Assembly: GCA_950022655.1 (NCBI GenBank)
Contig: OX465583.1
Span: 11,119,798 to 11,183,797 of the forward strand
Direction of reading: 5' to 3'
DNA from: Alentia gelatinosa
Taxonomy: Eukaryota; Annelida; Polychaeta; Phyllodocida; Polynoidae
DNA: 64,000 nucleotides
The position numbers were made by a program, and so were the translations under genes. The notes under the pieces were generated by a model. The model did not search any database. It was given only the letters and a program-made list of their open reading frames with translations, and was not told the DNA's origin. Position 1 is the first letter of the stretch. Every line of letters begins with the position of its first letter. Shown here piece by piece: positions 31,990 through 43,842 of this stretch.

Positions 31990-32170
31990 TATACCTACGT
32001 GTAGACCCTAAAGCACTAAAAATCTATGATATTTGAAAAACTGGTGGCTGGGACAAATCCTGTCCCAAACAGGCAGGTCGGTGCTGAGATACAAGTGGCC
32101 GCATGAAGTAGAGCGAAGAATCTCTGCTAGGAGAGTGAGTCAATATTGGACCGGATTTCCTGCCGTCCGA
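31990..32170 (+). repeat. Dispersed repeat M, copy 1
   Basis: Shared with 52,270-52,420: AAAAACTGG, CAAACAGGCAGGT, GTAGAGCG-AAGA and TCTCTGCTAGGAGAGTG. A further block at 31,650-31,700 (CCCAGCAGATCTCTCGCGGC, GCTAGCGCTTACTAATCTCT) matches 51,825-51,870. Confidence 0.6.
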
Positions 32171-32311
32171 GTCATCTCTTTTGACGTTATTGGTAACAAG
32201 ACTTTTAACGGTGGCAAGGTTAGTCAGGGCAGGGAAGGGGGGGTTGACAGGCGGAAGAAGGAAGGACCTATATGGGCGGAATAATCTAAATACCGGAAGA
32301 TGGTGTATTAT

Positions 32312-32629
32312 AGAGGACACCTATTATATGAAAGTTAACGGTCAAAGCTCGTATACCATCGGGTTTTAATTATGTAGCTACGAGGTGGGATAGAGCTCTG
32401 AACCGTAGACTTTCATATAGGTTTCTGGATTCATCTTACCCCTCACATTGACTAATCGGCTAACATTTGTGACAAATTTTTTTAGGGCATGAACAGAACT
32501 CAAACTCGATCCATGCCCCAGAAAAATTGGAAATATAACATTTGTGACATGACCCCCCATCTAGTATTTTTGTTAATACTCCATGGGCGTTGGGTACGAG
32601 GCCTACAGGGGAAAATGCCAGGAGATAAA
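32312..32629 (+). mobile_element. Double-hairpin element, subfamily IV (degraded)
   Basis: AGAGGACACCTATTATATG, GTCAAAGCTCGTATACCATC and GAGCTCTGAACCGTAGACTT give the hairpin, whose apex is deleted. CATCTTACCCCTCACATTGA starts the second half, which ends in a worn CCAGGAGATAAA. A duplicated GCTAACATTTGTGACA stretch (about 32,460 and 32,540) surrounds an AATTTTTTTAGGGCATG / CATGCCCCAGAAAAATT inverted insert. Confidence 0.65.
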
Positions 32630-32912
32630 GAGGAGTAAAGCAGGCTTTTTCAGGGAATGGAGAGATGTGCATTATTTAAAGACACTTTCCAAAGGTCAGT
32701 GACCTAAGACACTCTTAAAAATGACTTAAAGATGAACTTCAGTAACTAGGCTCTTTTAACGAATTCTAAAAGCTAGGCACAGGCTCCACCCAACACATCC
32801 TCTGGACATGTGGGGAGTGGAGCCTACATGGATTATTTCTCAACCGGGAGGGTTCTATGTGACTACGAACACTAGGAGCAGCTCCACTACTGTATACCCC
32901 GCTTTTCAGACT

Positions 32913-33172
32913 AAAGAAGAAACCAACAAGTTTTGGTCAAAGTCATTCTCCATGAGTTTGATGCGGGGTGATATGAACAGCTGAGTGAATATCACATAGC
33001 AGTCAAACGAGTTGGAGAATGACTTCTTTGACCAAAACGAGTTGCTTTCTGTATTTATCTCACCCCTGTACACACTAAAAGAATGGACAACACACAGGCT
33101 ATATACCATGGAGAACGGACTGCAATACTTGTAGTTAGGCCTATGGACATTCATTTCAGGAGTGAGATAATA
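32913..33172 (+). mobile_element. Double-hairpin element, subfamily II
   Basis: Arms AAGTTTTGGTCAAAGTCATT and AATGACTTCTTTGACCAAAA. The apex is shortened to GAACAGCTGAGTGAATATCA. The second inverted repeat runs from TTTATCTCACCCCTGTACAC to GGAGTGAGATAA. Confidence 0.8.
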
Positions 33173-33309
33173 GATACATACCGCAGAAGAATACTATATA
33201 AAACCTCGAACGCATGGAAGCATCTAACCCTTGAAAGAAAGCAAGCTACTTCATACGAGAACTTTGCAAACCTTACTCAACAAAACCTATAAGCCAAAAG
33301 AGGCCAATA

Positions 33310-35200
33310 TATACTTAACTAATATCATAACAAAATACCAACACTGATACGTGGAAACATAGAGCTATCCCAACCCAGCACTATCAACATGGGAGAATCA
33401 CATGAGTTCTACTCAAAATCATCATTGTTTATATAATCATCTAGATATAAGATATCGAAAGTATAGGATACTGACTAGCAATCACTACCATAACGAGTTA
33501 ATTGTACGTTTAAATGATTTCTAATGTCAACCTGAATTGCTATCGCTATAGTTCCTGCCATCACTAAGAAGCAGGTAATGGAATGGTTAACCTGTTGTTA
33601 ACCCCTTTACACTTGTTTTCTTAAAAGGATATCCTGACCTATGAACGTTCTACTGGACCTGGAGCCTAGTGAAAATAGGACTGCTTCATACCCTAGTAGG
33701 CATCCTCCAGAATAAAAATCTAATGAAAAAACCCCACACACAATGCACTATGCGCTTGTCCAAGATTATGTTGTGATTTTGGTAATGGGTGTTTCAACTG
33801 GATATTGTAATAAGGTTTGACGTATGAACAGAGCCACTAACACAAAGTAAGATGGCGATAGTCGGAAATAAGACATAGAGCAGATCGTCTGTATAGCTAA
33901 GGGAATGATCACGTGAGTTGCTGACGTAGCAGCAGAGGGGTATGCCTCTGCGGTTCCTGCTGAGAGCAGCATTGAGTACAAGGTTAAGATCTAGTAGAGA
34001 ACTAGAGAGAAATGCCGCTCCTCACTAGAGGATGAGCTTATTCTAGGCACCAGAGGCTTCACTCTCCATGGAGTGGAGTCGTCTATAGGAGAACTATAGT
34101 TGCATGGAGTTGCCTACTCTGTGAGTTTGGTTTGGTTTGGTTGATTTAATGTCCGATAATCATAATTAACTTATATCAGACTGCTGTGGTTAATACTTTT
34201 CTAAATAGGTCCTAAGTGAAGTGTAGGGTCTATTGCCTGGAAGGACCAGGCAATGTACTAGATTCTATAACTTTTCAAAAATCTTGGACTCCCTAAGGAA
34301 TCCAAGAATTTCTTTATTGCCAGTGTTGTGGAACACACTATACATTGATGTTGCATTTTCCCCTGCTTTTCCGAGTTACCTGACAATGTAGTATGAGATG
34401 TTTTACACTCAAAGGAGTGTTGCATGGTTGGCACTAAGGTAACTTACAGACCGACGAGTAAGGAACTAACTCTCAATGGGAGAGAACACAGAGAGGATAT
34501 ATTGGACTTGTGATAACGGAACATTTGAATGGACAAGTGTTGATATTACACACAATATCCCCTTACTAAAAATTGCTAAAAAAAATGCATTACGCTTACA
34601 TGTCCAGTTATCTAATGCTGAAAAATACGTTGCCAGGTGTTTGTTTGGCTGCAGGCATTGTGTAACCAGGCAGATAAGGTGCGAAACCAACCTGTGGAAA
34701 AAGATCTTTTCCCTCCATTACGCACCAGAAGGTTCCTGTCATCGCATGAGACGGACCTGATTTGATCCTGACAGTCAGAAACTAAATATTGTCTAAAACA
34801 TCCATTCATCAATCATGAAATCTGATTCTTTCCCGGAATAGTTGTTCTGATAAGCAGTCCCAGAGTAGCGTTAAACAAGTTGTGAAATAAGCTTTAGATA
34901 ATGTCCGGCAATGCTGTCAATATGATATCCCATTTTAATGTAAATAGTTTGCATTGCTGAGAAAACTTAAATCATCGAGAATACTAAAAATATCTACAGA
35001 GAAAATTCGTGTCAATGTCCTGTTCAGAAATTGACATTCAAACAAAAATACATGAGAAAATAATATCTCTTATCGGTTAAGGATGAAGAAAACGATTCAA
35101 AATACCCAGAGCATTGATTGCCATTTTTTGAAAAGAATAATTTTGCCGGGACAAATTCTTGGTGATTTGAATTTTCTCCGTCTTGTCGATATGAATAGTT
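33310..35200. other. Stretch without recognisable genes or repeats
   Basis: Mostly unique, AT-rich sequence. The frames here, including one of 94 codons at 34,476-34,760, have no domain or codon signature that I can recognise. A GTTTGGTTTGGTTGATTTAA block at 34,127 is simple-sequence-like. Probably intronic or intergenic. Confidence 0.5.
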
Positions 35201-35202
35201 AC

Positions 35203-35310
35203 ATCTAGACTTGCTCAAGTCTTTGATTATGACCATTTATTAAATGATTAATCACAATCAGAATTAAGTTTTTTTTTAGTATACATGTATCCTTCTCTGA
35301 CTGGCCCATA
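35203..35310 (+). repeat. Dispersed repeat J, copy 2
   Basis: Matches 30,700-30,810. A variant GGGACTGGAGCCAGTCTAAG follows at 35,339. Confidence 0.65.
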
Positions 35311-35876
35311 TCAATGAGGAGGGTAGCCAAAGTATGCAGGGACTGGAGCCAGTCTAAGTTGCATCCTCCTCTTAGTTGACTCTAAGAAAAAAATAGTCAA
35401 AGGCGTCAAATCGTTTTGCAAAGATCGTTATATTTGGTCTTATTTCCAGCAATCTGCCGAAATTGCAATGACAGGCTCCTATAACTGTCAAAATAAAAAC
35501 TTGCTCAAAAGTGAATAAATCTTTAAATTTAAGCTTTCATACTTCTATCCTGCAAAGTTTTTTGATATATCTTGTTAGGATCACATCAAACTACCTTTAA
35601 TTACGCATATCTATCATGTACAGAGAGTTCAAACGACGATTTTCGTAACGCTGGTAGAGCGATAATAACAGAAAGCTAGGGTGATCGAAACTGGCAATAC
35701 CCTCTGCCCCAAGCGGTCGTGAAAGAAACTAAATGTTCCGCTCCCGAGAATGTATCGGAAGTACAAAGGTACACGGCATATCGTGCAATATGTACAGAAT
35801 TAGTACACCCCATGCAGCAGTACGTGTTTACACTGGGTTTGTGCATAGGTATATAATAATATGAAGAGACATCACA

Positions 35877-36147
35877 AGTTTGATTTTGAGTTTATTTATG
35901 TCACACATTTTGTTGGCTAGGTGATCTAACGAGCTGAAGACATATGAGATTACGGAACCAACAAAATGAGTGACGTAAATAAACTTAAACTGAAACTCGT
36001 GGCGTCTAGATTTTATCGTACTCCGTCTACACGATTTTTGAATATTAGATAGCAGTGATATAAAGAACATTTTATGTCACACCCTTGACATAAATAAATC
36101 CCATGTTAAACCTATGGCGTTTTTTTTTATTAGGGATAGGATAAATC
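35877..36147 (+). mobile_element. Double-hairpin element, second singleton subfamily
   Basis: The hairpin has arms AGTTTGATTTTGAGTTTATT and AATAAACTTAAACTGAAACT, extended by CACATTTTGTTGG / CCAACAAAATGAG. It is followed after 100 bp by the shared terminus CATGTTAAACCTATGGCG and ATTAGGGATAGGATAAA. The apex does not clearly show the conserved motif. Confidence 0.6.
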
Positions 36148-36149
36148 AC

Positions 36150-37660
36150 ATTTATGCTTATCATTTGAGGAATGTATTTTACACATATCATAGATAGATA
36201 CAGGGAAAGGAATGCCTGAAATCTGTTTGCGTTATCAATATCAAGACAAACCAAAGACAGTTTCTGGGTTAAAAGAAAACTTCTAAGCCTTTAGATTTGG
36301 GTGTTGAACAAAAATAAAATGGCGAATGCTCAGCCTGTCAGACCCAATCTTGATAATCTGAATTAAATGAGAACAATTACTAAGACCTGATATCAATGCT
36401 ACTTTGTATCTTCATTGGCATTTGATTAGGTGCTTCTGAATTTAAATTCCGTCACTAATTCGAATATCCCTTTGTCCTGTCATCTAAAGTATGTGTTTTT
36501 CTTCGACTGTGTGCTCAGTTCCCTGATTTCACAGATTTCAGTTGTTTTCTCCAGTCTAGCTTGTATCGATTTTCTGTTATTGAAACTACTTCGAGGGAAT
36601 TAATCTGGAAGAAGAGAATAGAAAGATTCTGCTGATAGGATTTTTATTTTTATTCATAGAATTCGCTTCCCTCCCAGTCTAATAGTAGCTTAGACATCAT
36701 TTGTTAAATGTCGTAAGTCCGTAGCACTCGAAAGTAACGTTTGAATTCCTAATGCCCCATTCTCTATCTAAAAGTATAACACGAGGCAAAAATACATTAT
36801 CCTACATGGATACGGCTCAAGTATATCATCTGGTGTATTTTTCTTGAAACAAAAGAGAAAATAAATAACGATTGAATGCAAGTCTTTTCAAATACTAGAA
36901 ATGTAATCATATTATAGTTTCCTTGTCATATTCGTGTTCAGACTACTATGCATATAATTAGAAAATATTTCTAGATAGGATAAGGGATATATTTGCAATA
37001 AGGGCAAGCACAAGCAATGGAATTACATAATGTCTGCTGAAAGATTTCAGCATTTGAGTAAAAGGTCATAAGCCAGACACTACATTGTCTTAGCATTATA
37101 TATACAAGATTATGTTCTTCACAATGTTTCTCTATAATTAAAAGAAACAGGCTTTCAGAACTTTTCCTCTGTCTAACGTCACCTTCTTTTATATCTGACT
37201 ATACATATATGATTCCTGGTTAGCTTAAAGCATGCCATATAAAGCCTGTATCATCAAATTGGACTATATGTTTAAGGGAACACTATCTGCTCCACCCTCC
37301 CATCCTACTAAAGAAACACTAGGCTCAGACACACACCATTCCAAAGAGAAACTTATATGTGAATAACAACATTAGGTTTGTGTTCAAAGATAGAGAACCT
37401 TTTCTCTGAAATAAAATATAATTCATTCATTCCACTTACAAATCAGACAAAACACCACATCGCCTAGAAATTTACTCGCATGTGTACACAATTGAATATT
37501 CTATTTAATTCTGAGCCAGATTGCCATACCCTAGGCCCTTATACAACCGTGAAGTCAGCTTATTAAGGCTGCATCACCTCCAGCTATTCATTGCTCACTC
37601 CTAATGTGGGCGGACCTATTTTTACACAACGACCTCCAACCATTTTCACTAAAATTCTAC
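36150..37660. other. Stretch without recognisable features
   Basis: AT-rich, apparently unique sequence with frequent stops in all frames. I see no repeat ends, exon-like frames or arrays. Confidence 0.5.
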
Positions 37661-37668
37661 CCTCACCC

Positions 37669-38419
37669 GGCGTTTACACTAGACGATTATAGGTAGCGAT
37701 TCTTGAATTTTGCACAACCTGACAAGTTTCAGCTGCCAATGACTAGACATTGGTACATATAACTAGGAGCCAAAAGTATGTTCATCACAGATGACTGAGC
37801 GTGCTATTATAAGGTTTGAAGGTTTGAGTCAGATTTAGCCTATGGATTGTTTTCTGTAACCCACCTGCACCCAGTCAACTTGTCATTTCTCTAACTGCCT
37901 GAGTCTAGAATCAAAACATATCAAGCAACAGTCGGTCAATGAGGTATTTCAGTCTTGAGCGATTGGTCATGGTCAGCTGGGCACACCTCTAAGACCCTGA
38001 GACACTGGCTCCCTGCTCTGTTTTCACTCTCACAGTGAACGGCATGCAGATAGTAAAGGGATAGTTTTCTGGAAACACACTGAAAGTTTAATGTGACCAC
38101 TCTAACCTCTACATGATGACACTGGCTCCCTTCTCTGTTCTCACTATCATAGTGAACAGCATGCAGATAGTAAAGGGATAGTTTTCTGAAAGCACACTGA
38201 AAGTACTATGTGACCACTCTAACTCTGATTCTAACCCTGACTCTAACCTCTAGATGATGTATTTAGCGCGTGCAAGCACGCTCTAAAAAGTATAAATGCT
38301 TGAGGAAATTCTTGGGTTGATGACTATTGCAGCCAATATTGCGTAATCAAACACTATCTGACGGCTATTGGTTAGACGATCTACAATCGTCATGGTATAG
38401 TCGTCTAGTCTAAACGCCG
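37669..38419. mobile_element. Element with GGCGTTTACACTAGACGA ends
   Basis: Left GGCGTTTACACTAGACGA and right TCGTCTAGTCTAAACGCC form an 18-bp inverted repeat with one mismatch. Related end sequence (TGTTTACACTGGATGGTTAT, AGCGGTTCTGGAATTTAGCA) is found at 59,308-59,350. The interior holds the 117-bp duplication at 38.0 kb and no coding frame. Confidence 0.6.
38002..38224 (+). repeat. 117-bp tandem duplication
   Basis: ACACTGGCTCCCTGCTCTGT, GTGAACGGCATGCAGATAGT, AAAGGGATAGTTTTCTG and ATGTGACCACTCTAAC are repeated with a start-to-start distance of 117 bp. Copies differ by several changes. Confidence 0.85.
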
Positions 38420-38692
38420 AGTCAGTGTCCATTCAGTCCGATCAAAGTTGGTAAACAAGTGTAAACGCTGGTGAACAGTTCATGTAGGTGAGCTAAAAGA
38501 TGCCAGTCCTTCTGTTATATATTTTCTCTTTTCTTGTGATGTGGGTGGACAGAACCAAATTCGTGCTGATATGGTGGAGAGTGGCAGTGCGTTGACATTA
38601 TGAGTGTTTTCCTTACACTGGCAACCAGAGCTACGCAAAGTTAGCTCTGGCCGGCTCAGATATACGGCCGTCTTGACCCAGTAGCGGGACCT

Positions 38693-39619
38693 GGGACCTG
38701 TTTCAATATAAGTGTTAGTAATAGTGAGAGGAAGGCCTCAACAGTGACAGTAATAGTGCCACCAACAGCGAAGCACAGAGATTCCCGTTTCAATAGCTGT
38801 GTTACTGTTCCCCACTGACGGTCGTTGTTAACGGCATAGTGCACTAATTGAGCACAGAGTATTGCTATGCGTGTTGCCGGTCCGGGCGAGACCCAGAGGA
38901 GGTGTGAAGCGCAGCGCCCCCTATACCGACCTGAACCATATATACAAACGCGACAGCCTGAGGTAGCCAATTTCAATCATGACATCGATTGGTTAACCAT
39001 GGTGTGCGGTGGTGGTAGGCAGCAGTAGGAGAGGTGGGTAGCGCACAGGGACTGAGGCCAGTCTAGCCCTAGTCGGGAAACCTTGACTGCCTTGCAGACA
39101 GTCTTCACAGTCAGAGCCTTTAGGACTAGTCTAGCCCAAGCCTAGCAATACTTGTGAGAAATAAGGCATTATTCCACAACAAAAAACAGGCATAAAACAT
39201 GGAGCTCTATTGTGGTTTGGAATAGATTATATATTACTCTATCAATATCTGAAAAGATTTTTGATAGAGCTCTAACAGTTTGTATATAGTAGCTGTCCCT
39301 AATTAGCCCATTTTGGCAATATTTTCCTATAGGAATCTGCATGGCTTCATGCTTTGTTGTGGTTGTCTATTGTCGCTCAAAACTGTAGGGGGCGCTGCGC
39401 TTCACACCTCCTCTGGGCGAGACCACCGCAATTATAGCACCACCAACAGCGCCACCAACAGCAAGAGTGAACGCCACTTGACTGGTGAAACGGTTACTCC
39501 CACTGTTGGTGACGCTCATTACCAAAGTGACGCTCGCTGTACAATTCACCTACCATACTGCCACTGTGGGATCAATGACACCAACAGCGATTGGATTTTC
39601 AACTATTGAAACAGGTCCC
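38693..39619. mobile_element. Element Z, with Y-type ends
   Basis: Left GGGACCTGTTTCAATA and right TATTGAAACAGGTCCC share the first 13 bases of element Y's ends. Inside each end are CACCAACAGCG-type repeats (GTGCCACCAACAGCGAAGC; CACCACCAACAGCGCCACCA). Removing the nested element at 38,894-39,415 leaves about 400 bp. Confidence 0.7.
38894..39415. mobile_element. hAT-like MITE with target duplication, nested in Z
   Basis: Thirty-base terminal inverted repeats with no mismatch, starting CAGAGGAGGTGTGAAGCGCA then GCGCCCCCTA. The flanking GGCGAGACC is duplicated exactly (38,885-38,893 and 39,416-39,424). The CAGAGG start suggests a hAT derivative, although hAT duplications are normally 8 bp. The interior contains a GGGACTGAGGCCAGTCTAG block (39,050). 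No transposase. Confidence 0.85.
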
Positions 39620-39942
39620 TGTTTTTTTACTGTCCTACCAGATCTTTCGTACTGCTTGGAGAGTGTGTTACATCATAACCTCGAAGCCAATTTTCCATTT
39701 TCTTATTTCCCATCCTGTGTGTTTTTCCAAAATATAATGAACATAAATCTTGGTTTCTTTATTGATATTTTAGCTATGAATATTTTATATTAGGTATGTC
39801 TGCTTTTAGAGCTTACATTGAACAAAACTACCTGCATCGAGGCGTCCCCCGACTGATCCTTTGTGGCATTTAACTATATATCGTAGAAGGGGTTGTTTTC
39901 CTGAGCTTTCCGTTGGGTGGCACTTGGCGTAGCGTATCACCA

Positions 39943-40113
39943 GCGACCTGTTTCACTAGTTTTGTGACATGTCTAGATGGCGTGACATGTCTAGATGGTG
40001 TGTCCGGTTTCATAAGAACTATATAATAGATTTTGTGCGTTCTTACTTGCACTGTTGGTGCCGCTTTTCATGTCTGTCTAACACTTCTGTCACAAAACTA
40101 GTGAAACAGGTCC
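39943..40113. mobile_element. Element Y, small copy, with a broken second copy next to it
   Basis: GACCTGTTTCACTAGTTTTG and CAAAACTAGTGAAACAGGTC form the ends, next to GTGACATGTCTAG. A second fragment with GTCACGAAACTAG and CACAAAACTAGTGAAACGGG follows to about 40,256. Confidence 0.7.
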
Positions 40114-40314
40114 ATGATGTGTCTAGATTTGTCTAATTCTTATGTTTGAGGTCTGTCTTTACCTAAGGGCAGCTACTTGTGTTGTCACGAAACTAGACAA
40201 CCCCAATGTCTGTATGGTGTCACAGACATGTCACAAAACTAGTGAAACGGGTCCCTGGTGTTGGAGAGAAGAAAAAGGAGGTGACGCTGTTGGCGGTTCC
40301 TGGTGGTGTCAAAC

Positions 40315-40470
40315 CTATTTGGACCATTTGGCCAGCAAGGTCATCCAAACCTTCCCTTGTACAATCTGAATAGTGTTTCCGAGAGCAGTCGTTCCAACTG
40401 GTGTCACGGGGACAGAGCCTCTAGGAACCTGGAAATGCATCATAGGAATTCGAGGACGGCTCAAAACTGT
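40315..40470 (-). CDS. Candidate terminal exon, 51 codons, unknown protein
   Basis: On the minus strand a good acceptor (TTTTGTTTTCAG, ending at 40,471) is followed at once by an in-phase open frame of 51 codons to a TAG at 40,317-40,315. The residues look like real protein: a mixed, non-repetitive sequence with T-V-L-S-R-P-R-I-P-M-M-H-F at the start, G-S-V-P-V-T-P-V-G-T-T in the middle and V-W-M-T-L-L-A-K-W-S-K at the end. Base composition is GC-richer than the flanks, and no MITE ends lie inside it. I do not recognise the family. No upstream exon was found. A longer ATG frame (from 40,569) runs through the acceptor, so it could instead be a retained or chance frame, or part of an unrecognised repeat. 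Confidence 0.33.
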   Translation of the reverse strand, partial: TVLSRPRIPMMHFQVPRGSVPVTPVGTTALGNTIQIVQGKVWMTLLAKWSK

Positions 40471-40849
40471 CTGAAAACAAAATCCGTGCCAGCATTGGCG
40501 GCGAGGGGCGAGGGGCTGACATCCCTCGTGCTCTCCTGGCACTTGGTGAAGCGAATAACCAGATGGCATGGCGGTCTCTGGGCCTCCTATGGTGCAACCG
40601 TTATGGCTAACAGGTTCGCAACAATGACAATAATCCGCATTGAAGCAATAGAAATATTAATATTATACATCATGAGAGTGCCACTGTGGGTCCTCCTGTG
40701 TTGCAATCATTATGGCTAGCGAATATACAACACTGACAATAATCAATATTGAAGTAGCTGAAATATTAATACTATACATCAAAGCACAAACCGAATGCCA
40801 CTGACACCGGGGAAGAAAGAAAAAATAATTTTAAACACACAAAAACAAA

Positions 40850-40945
40850 TGGTACATCTAGCTTGTGACATCATCATACCCAATGCTGATTGGGTATATT
40901 GGGTACAAGGTTTCTAAGTCTATGGCTAAAAATATCAGGATGAGA
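40850..40945. repeat. Worn end of a double-hairpin element
   Basis: CCCAATGCTGATTGGGTATA, TTCTAAGTCTATGGCTAAAA and ATATCAGGATGAGAC recall the B half of the TTTATCTCACCCC elements. No hairpin arm remains. Confidence 0.4.
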
Positions 40946-40949
40946 CGGT

Positions 40950-42400
40950 GGCAAAAAAGTTAACATCCGGGCTGAACCATGATTATCTCAATGCTGCCGT
41001 TCTTTTTAACACTGGGTAGAAAATAGAAGGAACCATATCCTATGTCTGGTTGATATTCTATTGCGTCTTATGACTACTTCCGGTCCCACTCTCCTTTACC
41101 ATCACGTGACTTCCGGTCTCCATGACGATATTTCAGAGAAAGCTCCTCTCCTCTGAGTGAGGGAATCCGATGTCATGAGCTCTCTACAAATGTCAGTCAT
41201 GCTATTTTACCGGCTCCGATATCAAAGGGCTATCAGCATAGAGAGTTGACGGGTGGCTGATATATGACACTACTGTAGAGGGGACACATGCAATGCACTT
41301 ATAGAGCGAATTCGAGCTGTCACATACAGAAATGAAATCAACCCAGCGCATATTTCTCCATTTCCCCCAAACTGGGTATATATATCACCTTCCCAGAAGG
41401 ATATATAAAAATAAATTCAATTTATTTGCTTTCTATTACTAGTTTTTTGAATACACAGAAGTACAGAATATGCCTGAATTATTTCTTTCTTTCTATTTTC
41501 ATTTTCATTTCTTTTACTATTGTTACTAGGTGAGCATGAACGATTAACATAACTTGGTGTCACACTCGTGAGGGCCCGATAGCACGCAATAATCAGGAAT
41601 CAATTTATGTTTGCTATAACTTTTATTATCTATTTTAATGTTAATTATCTATTTATGATGTGGTACATGTTATTTTCTTCTATCAAAGTGCCAAAGTATG
41701 TTTGTAGCAATGAGAATGGGAAATTAGAAGCATTACTTAAGGTTATTTTCTAGGCTGCATTAGGAGCAGCACAATGAGATTAAAAGACATATTTTGGATC
41801 TTTTGAAAAAGTCCCATTATTAGCTTTGTTCGTGTTTTAAAGTAAATGTCCAAAACTTGAGCTTTCTCTTAACGAACAAGCAAAGCGTACCAAAGAATAT
41901 TTATAACAAAATACTTGTAAATTCATTATAAATGCTATGTTAAGCGGGTAAAAAAGAAGATGAAACAAACTCAAACTCATGTTGGGAGATGCAGTCATAA
42001 CGGTCCTTGTACCGATGTACTACCCAAATGAAAGAAAGTACTTAGACAAAAATATGCACCCCTTTCTTATTTGTTAAAGCCTTCCATTCATAATGTCTTA
42101 TAATTATCAATTCAATTATTCAAAATTGTGTATAATCCTACTGTACTGTGAAACTGTGTCCCATTCTTTAACCCGTCGTGGTTTTTATCTCTGACTCATG
42201 TTTTAGATAATGTTTACTATCATAAAGACATTATTTAAGGGTCATTGCAGCTTGTTATGATTAATGCCAATTTAACAATTACCTCCAATTGTCCTTCACT
42301 ATTGAGAAAAACAAGCAGCACGAGATGAGGAAATTCCTTCTTCAAAGAACCGCTTAAAAAGGCTTGATTCCATTGCGTTGATTTAACTCCCACTGTGGTC
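40950..42400. other. Stretch without recognisable features
   Basis: AT-rich and apparently unique, with only short frames. A TTTCTTTCTATTTTCATTTT pyrimidine tract lies near 41,485. Confidence 0.5.
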
Positions 42401-42835
42401 CAGGGGTCTGTTTAACATCGGACGAGCGGGGCTGTACCTGGACGATACGAGATACAAGGCGAGGGACGAGGTTCTGGGCGATTGTCGTCCAATGTGGTTT
42501 AATAAGGCATGTCGTCCAGGGTAGGGCCTATCTCTCGTACAGTTTCTCCTACGTTTGACCTATATGACTCCATACGAAAGGTCGTCCGCTGGAGGTGACC
42601 GTGTCAGGCAGGGGACCAGTTAGTGGATGAATCCCGCACCAAATATCAACTTCCGGGACCTATTCGAAAGGCAAAATGGATGCAAAACAAACTCCTCCCC
42701 CTAAATACGCTAACATAAAGTGCTGATTCCACATGATTGAGGCTTTATCAGAAAGTTTCTGGTCTCTTTGTAATATATCAAAGACTTCTTATATGTTGAA
42801 TGTCCTCGCACGATAAATCATATAAGCGCCATTGT

Positions 42836-43842
42836 AAGTATGATACAAGACTGTTGTGAGGCTAATACAAGACTGCTGGAAGACTGATACAAGACTATTG
42901 TAAGACTGGTGTAAGATTGTTGTAAGGCTAATACAAGACTGTTCTAAGACAATTGTAAGACTGATACAAGACTATTGTAAGACTGTTATAAGAATGAATC
43001 AAGATTGTTGTAAGACTGATACAAGACTATAGTAAGACTGTTCTAAGACTGTTGTAAAAATTATACAAGACTATTGTAAGACTAATGTAAGGCCATTGTA
43101 AGTATGATACAAGACTGTTGTGAGGCTAATACAAGACTGTTGGAAGACTGATACAAGACTGTTGTAAGACAATTGTAAGACTAATACAAGACTATTGCAA
43201 GACTGTTGTAAGAATGAATCAAGATTGTTGTAAGACTGTTACAAGACTATAGTAAGACTGTTGTAAGACTGTTGTAAGAATGATACAGGACTGTTGTAAG
43301 ACTGTTGTAAGACTGATACAAAACTGTTGTAAGACTGTTGTATGACTGATACAAGACTGTTGTAAGACTGGTGTAAGGCTGATATAAGTCTGATACAAGA
43401 CTGTTGTAAGACTATTGTAAGACTGTAGTAAGAATGAATCAAGATAGTTGTAAGACTGTGACAACACTATAGTAATACTGTTGTAAGACGGTTGCAAGAA
43501 TGATATAAGACTATTGTAAGACTGTTTCAAGACTGTTGTAAAACTGGTGTTAGACTGTTGTAAGGCTAATACAAGACTGTTGTAGGACAATTATGAGACT
43601 GATACAAGACTATTGTATGACATTTGTAAGATTGTTGTTAGAATGATACAAGATTGCTGTAAGACTGATACAAGACTGTTGTAATACTGATACAAGACTG
43701 TTGTAAGGCTGAAACAAGACTTGTATGGCTGTTGTAAGGTTGATACAAAACTGTTGTAAGACTAATACAAGACTCTTGTCAGACTGAAACAATTGTAAGG
43801 CTGAAACAATTGTCTTTCAACAGTCTTGTATCAGTCTTACAA
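42836..43842. repeat. 11-bp-period satellite array
   Basis: About 1 kb of two alternating 11-mers, TGTTGTAAGAC and TGATACAAGAC, with variants. Longer repeats are superimposed: the block from CATTGTAAGTATGATACAAG at 42,831 recurs at 43,091, and GTAAGAATGAATCAAGAT recurs near 42,990, 43,208 and 43,431. The last unit (43,818-43,842) is inverted. Confidence 0.9.

Noticed and set aside
34476..34760. 94-codon forward frame
   Set aside because: No domain, no splice context and ordinary AT-rich composition, with a comparable frame on the other strand.
43219..43792. Minus-strand frames of 60-123 codons with Gln-Ser-Tyr-Asn repeats
   Set aside because: They come from the 11-bp satellite. Three units make 33 bases, so several frames stay open and show the same low-complexity residues.
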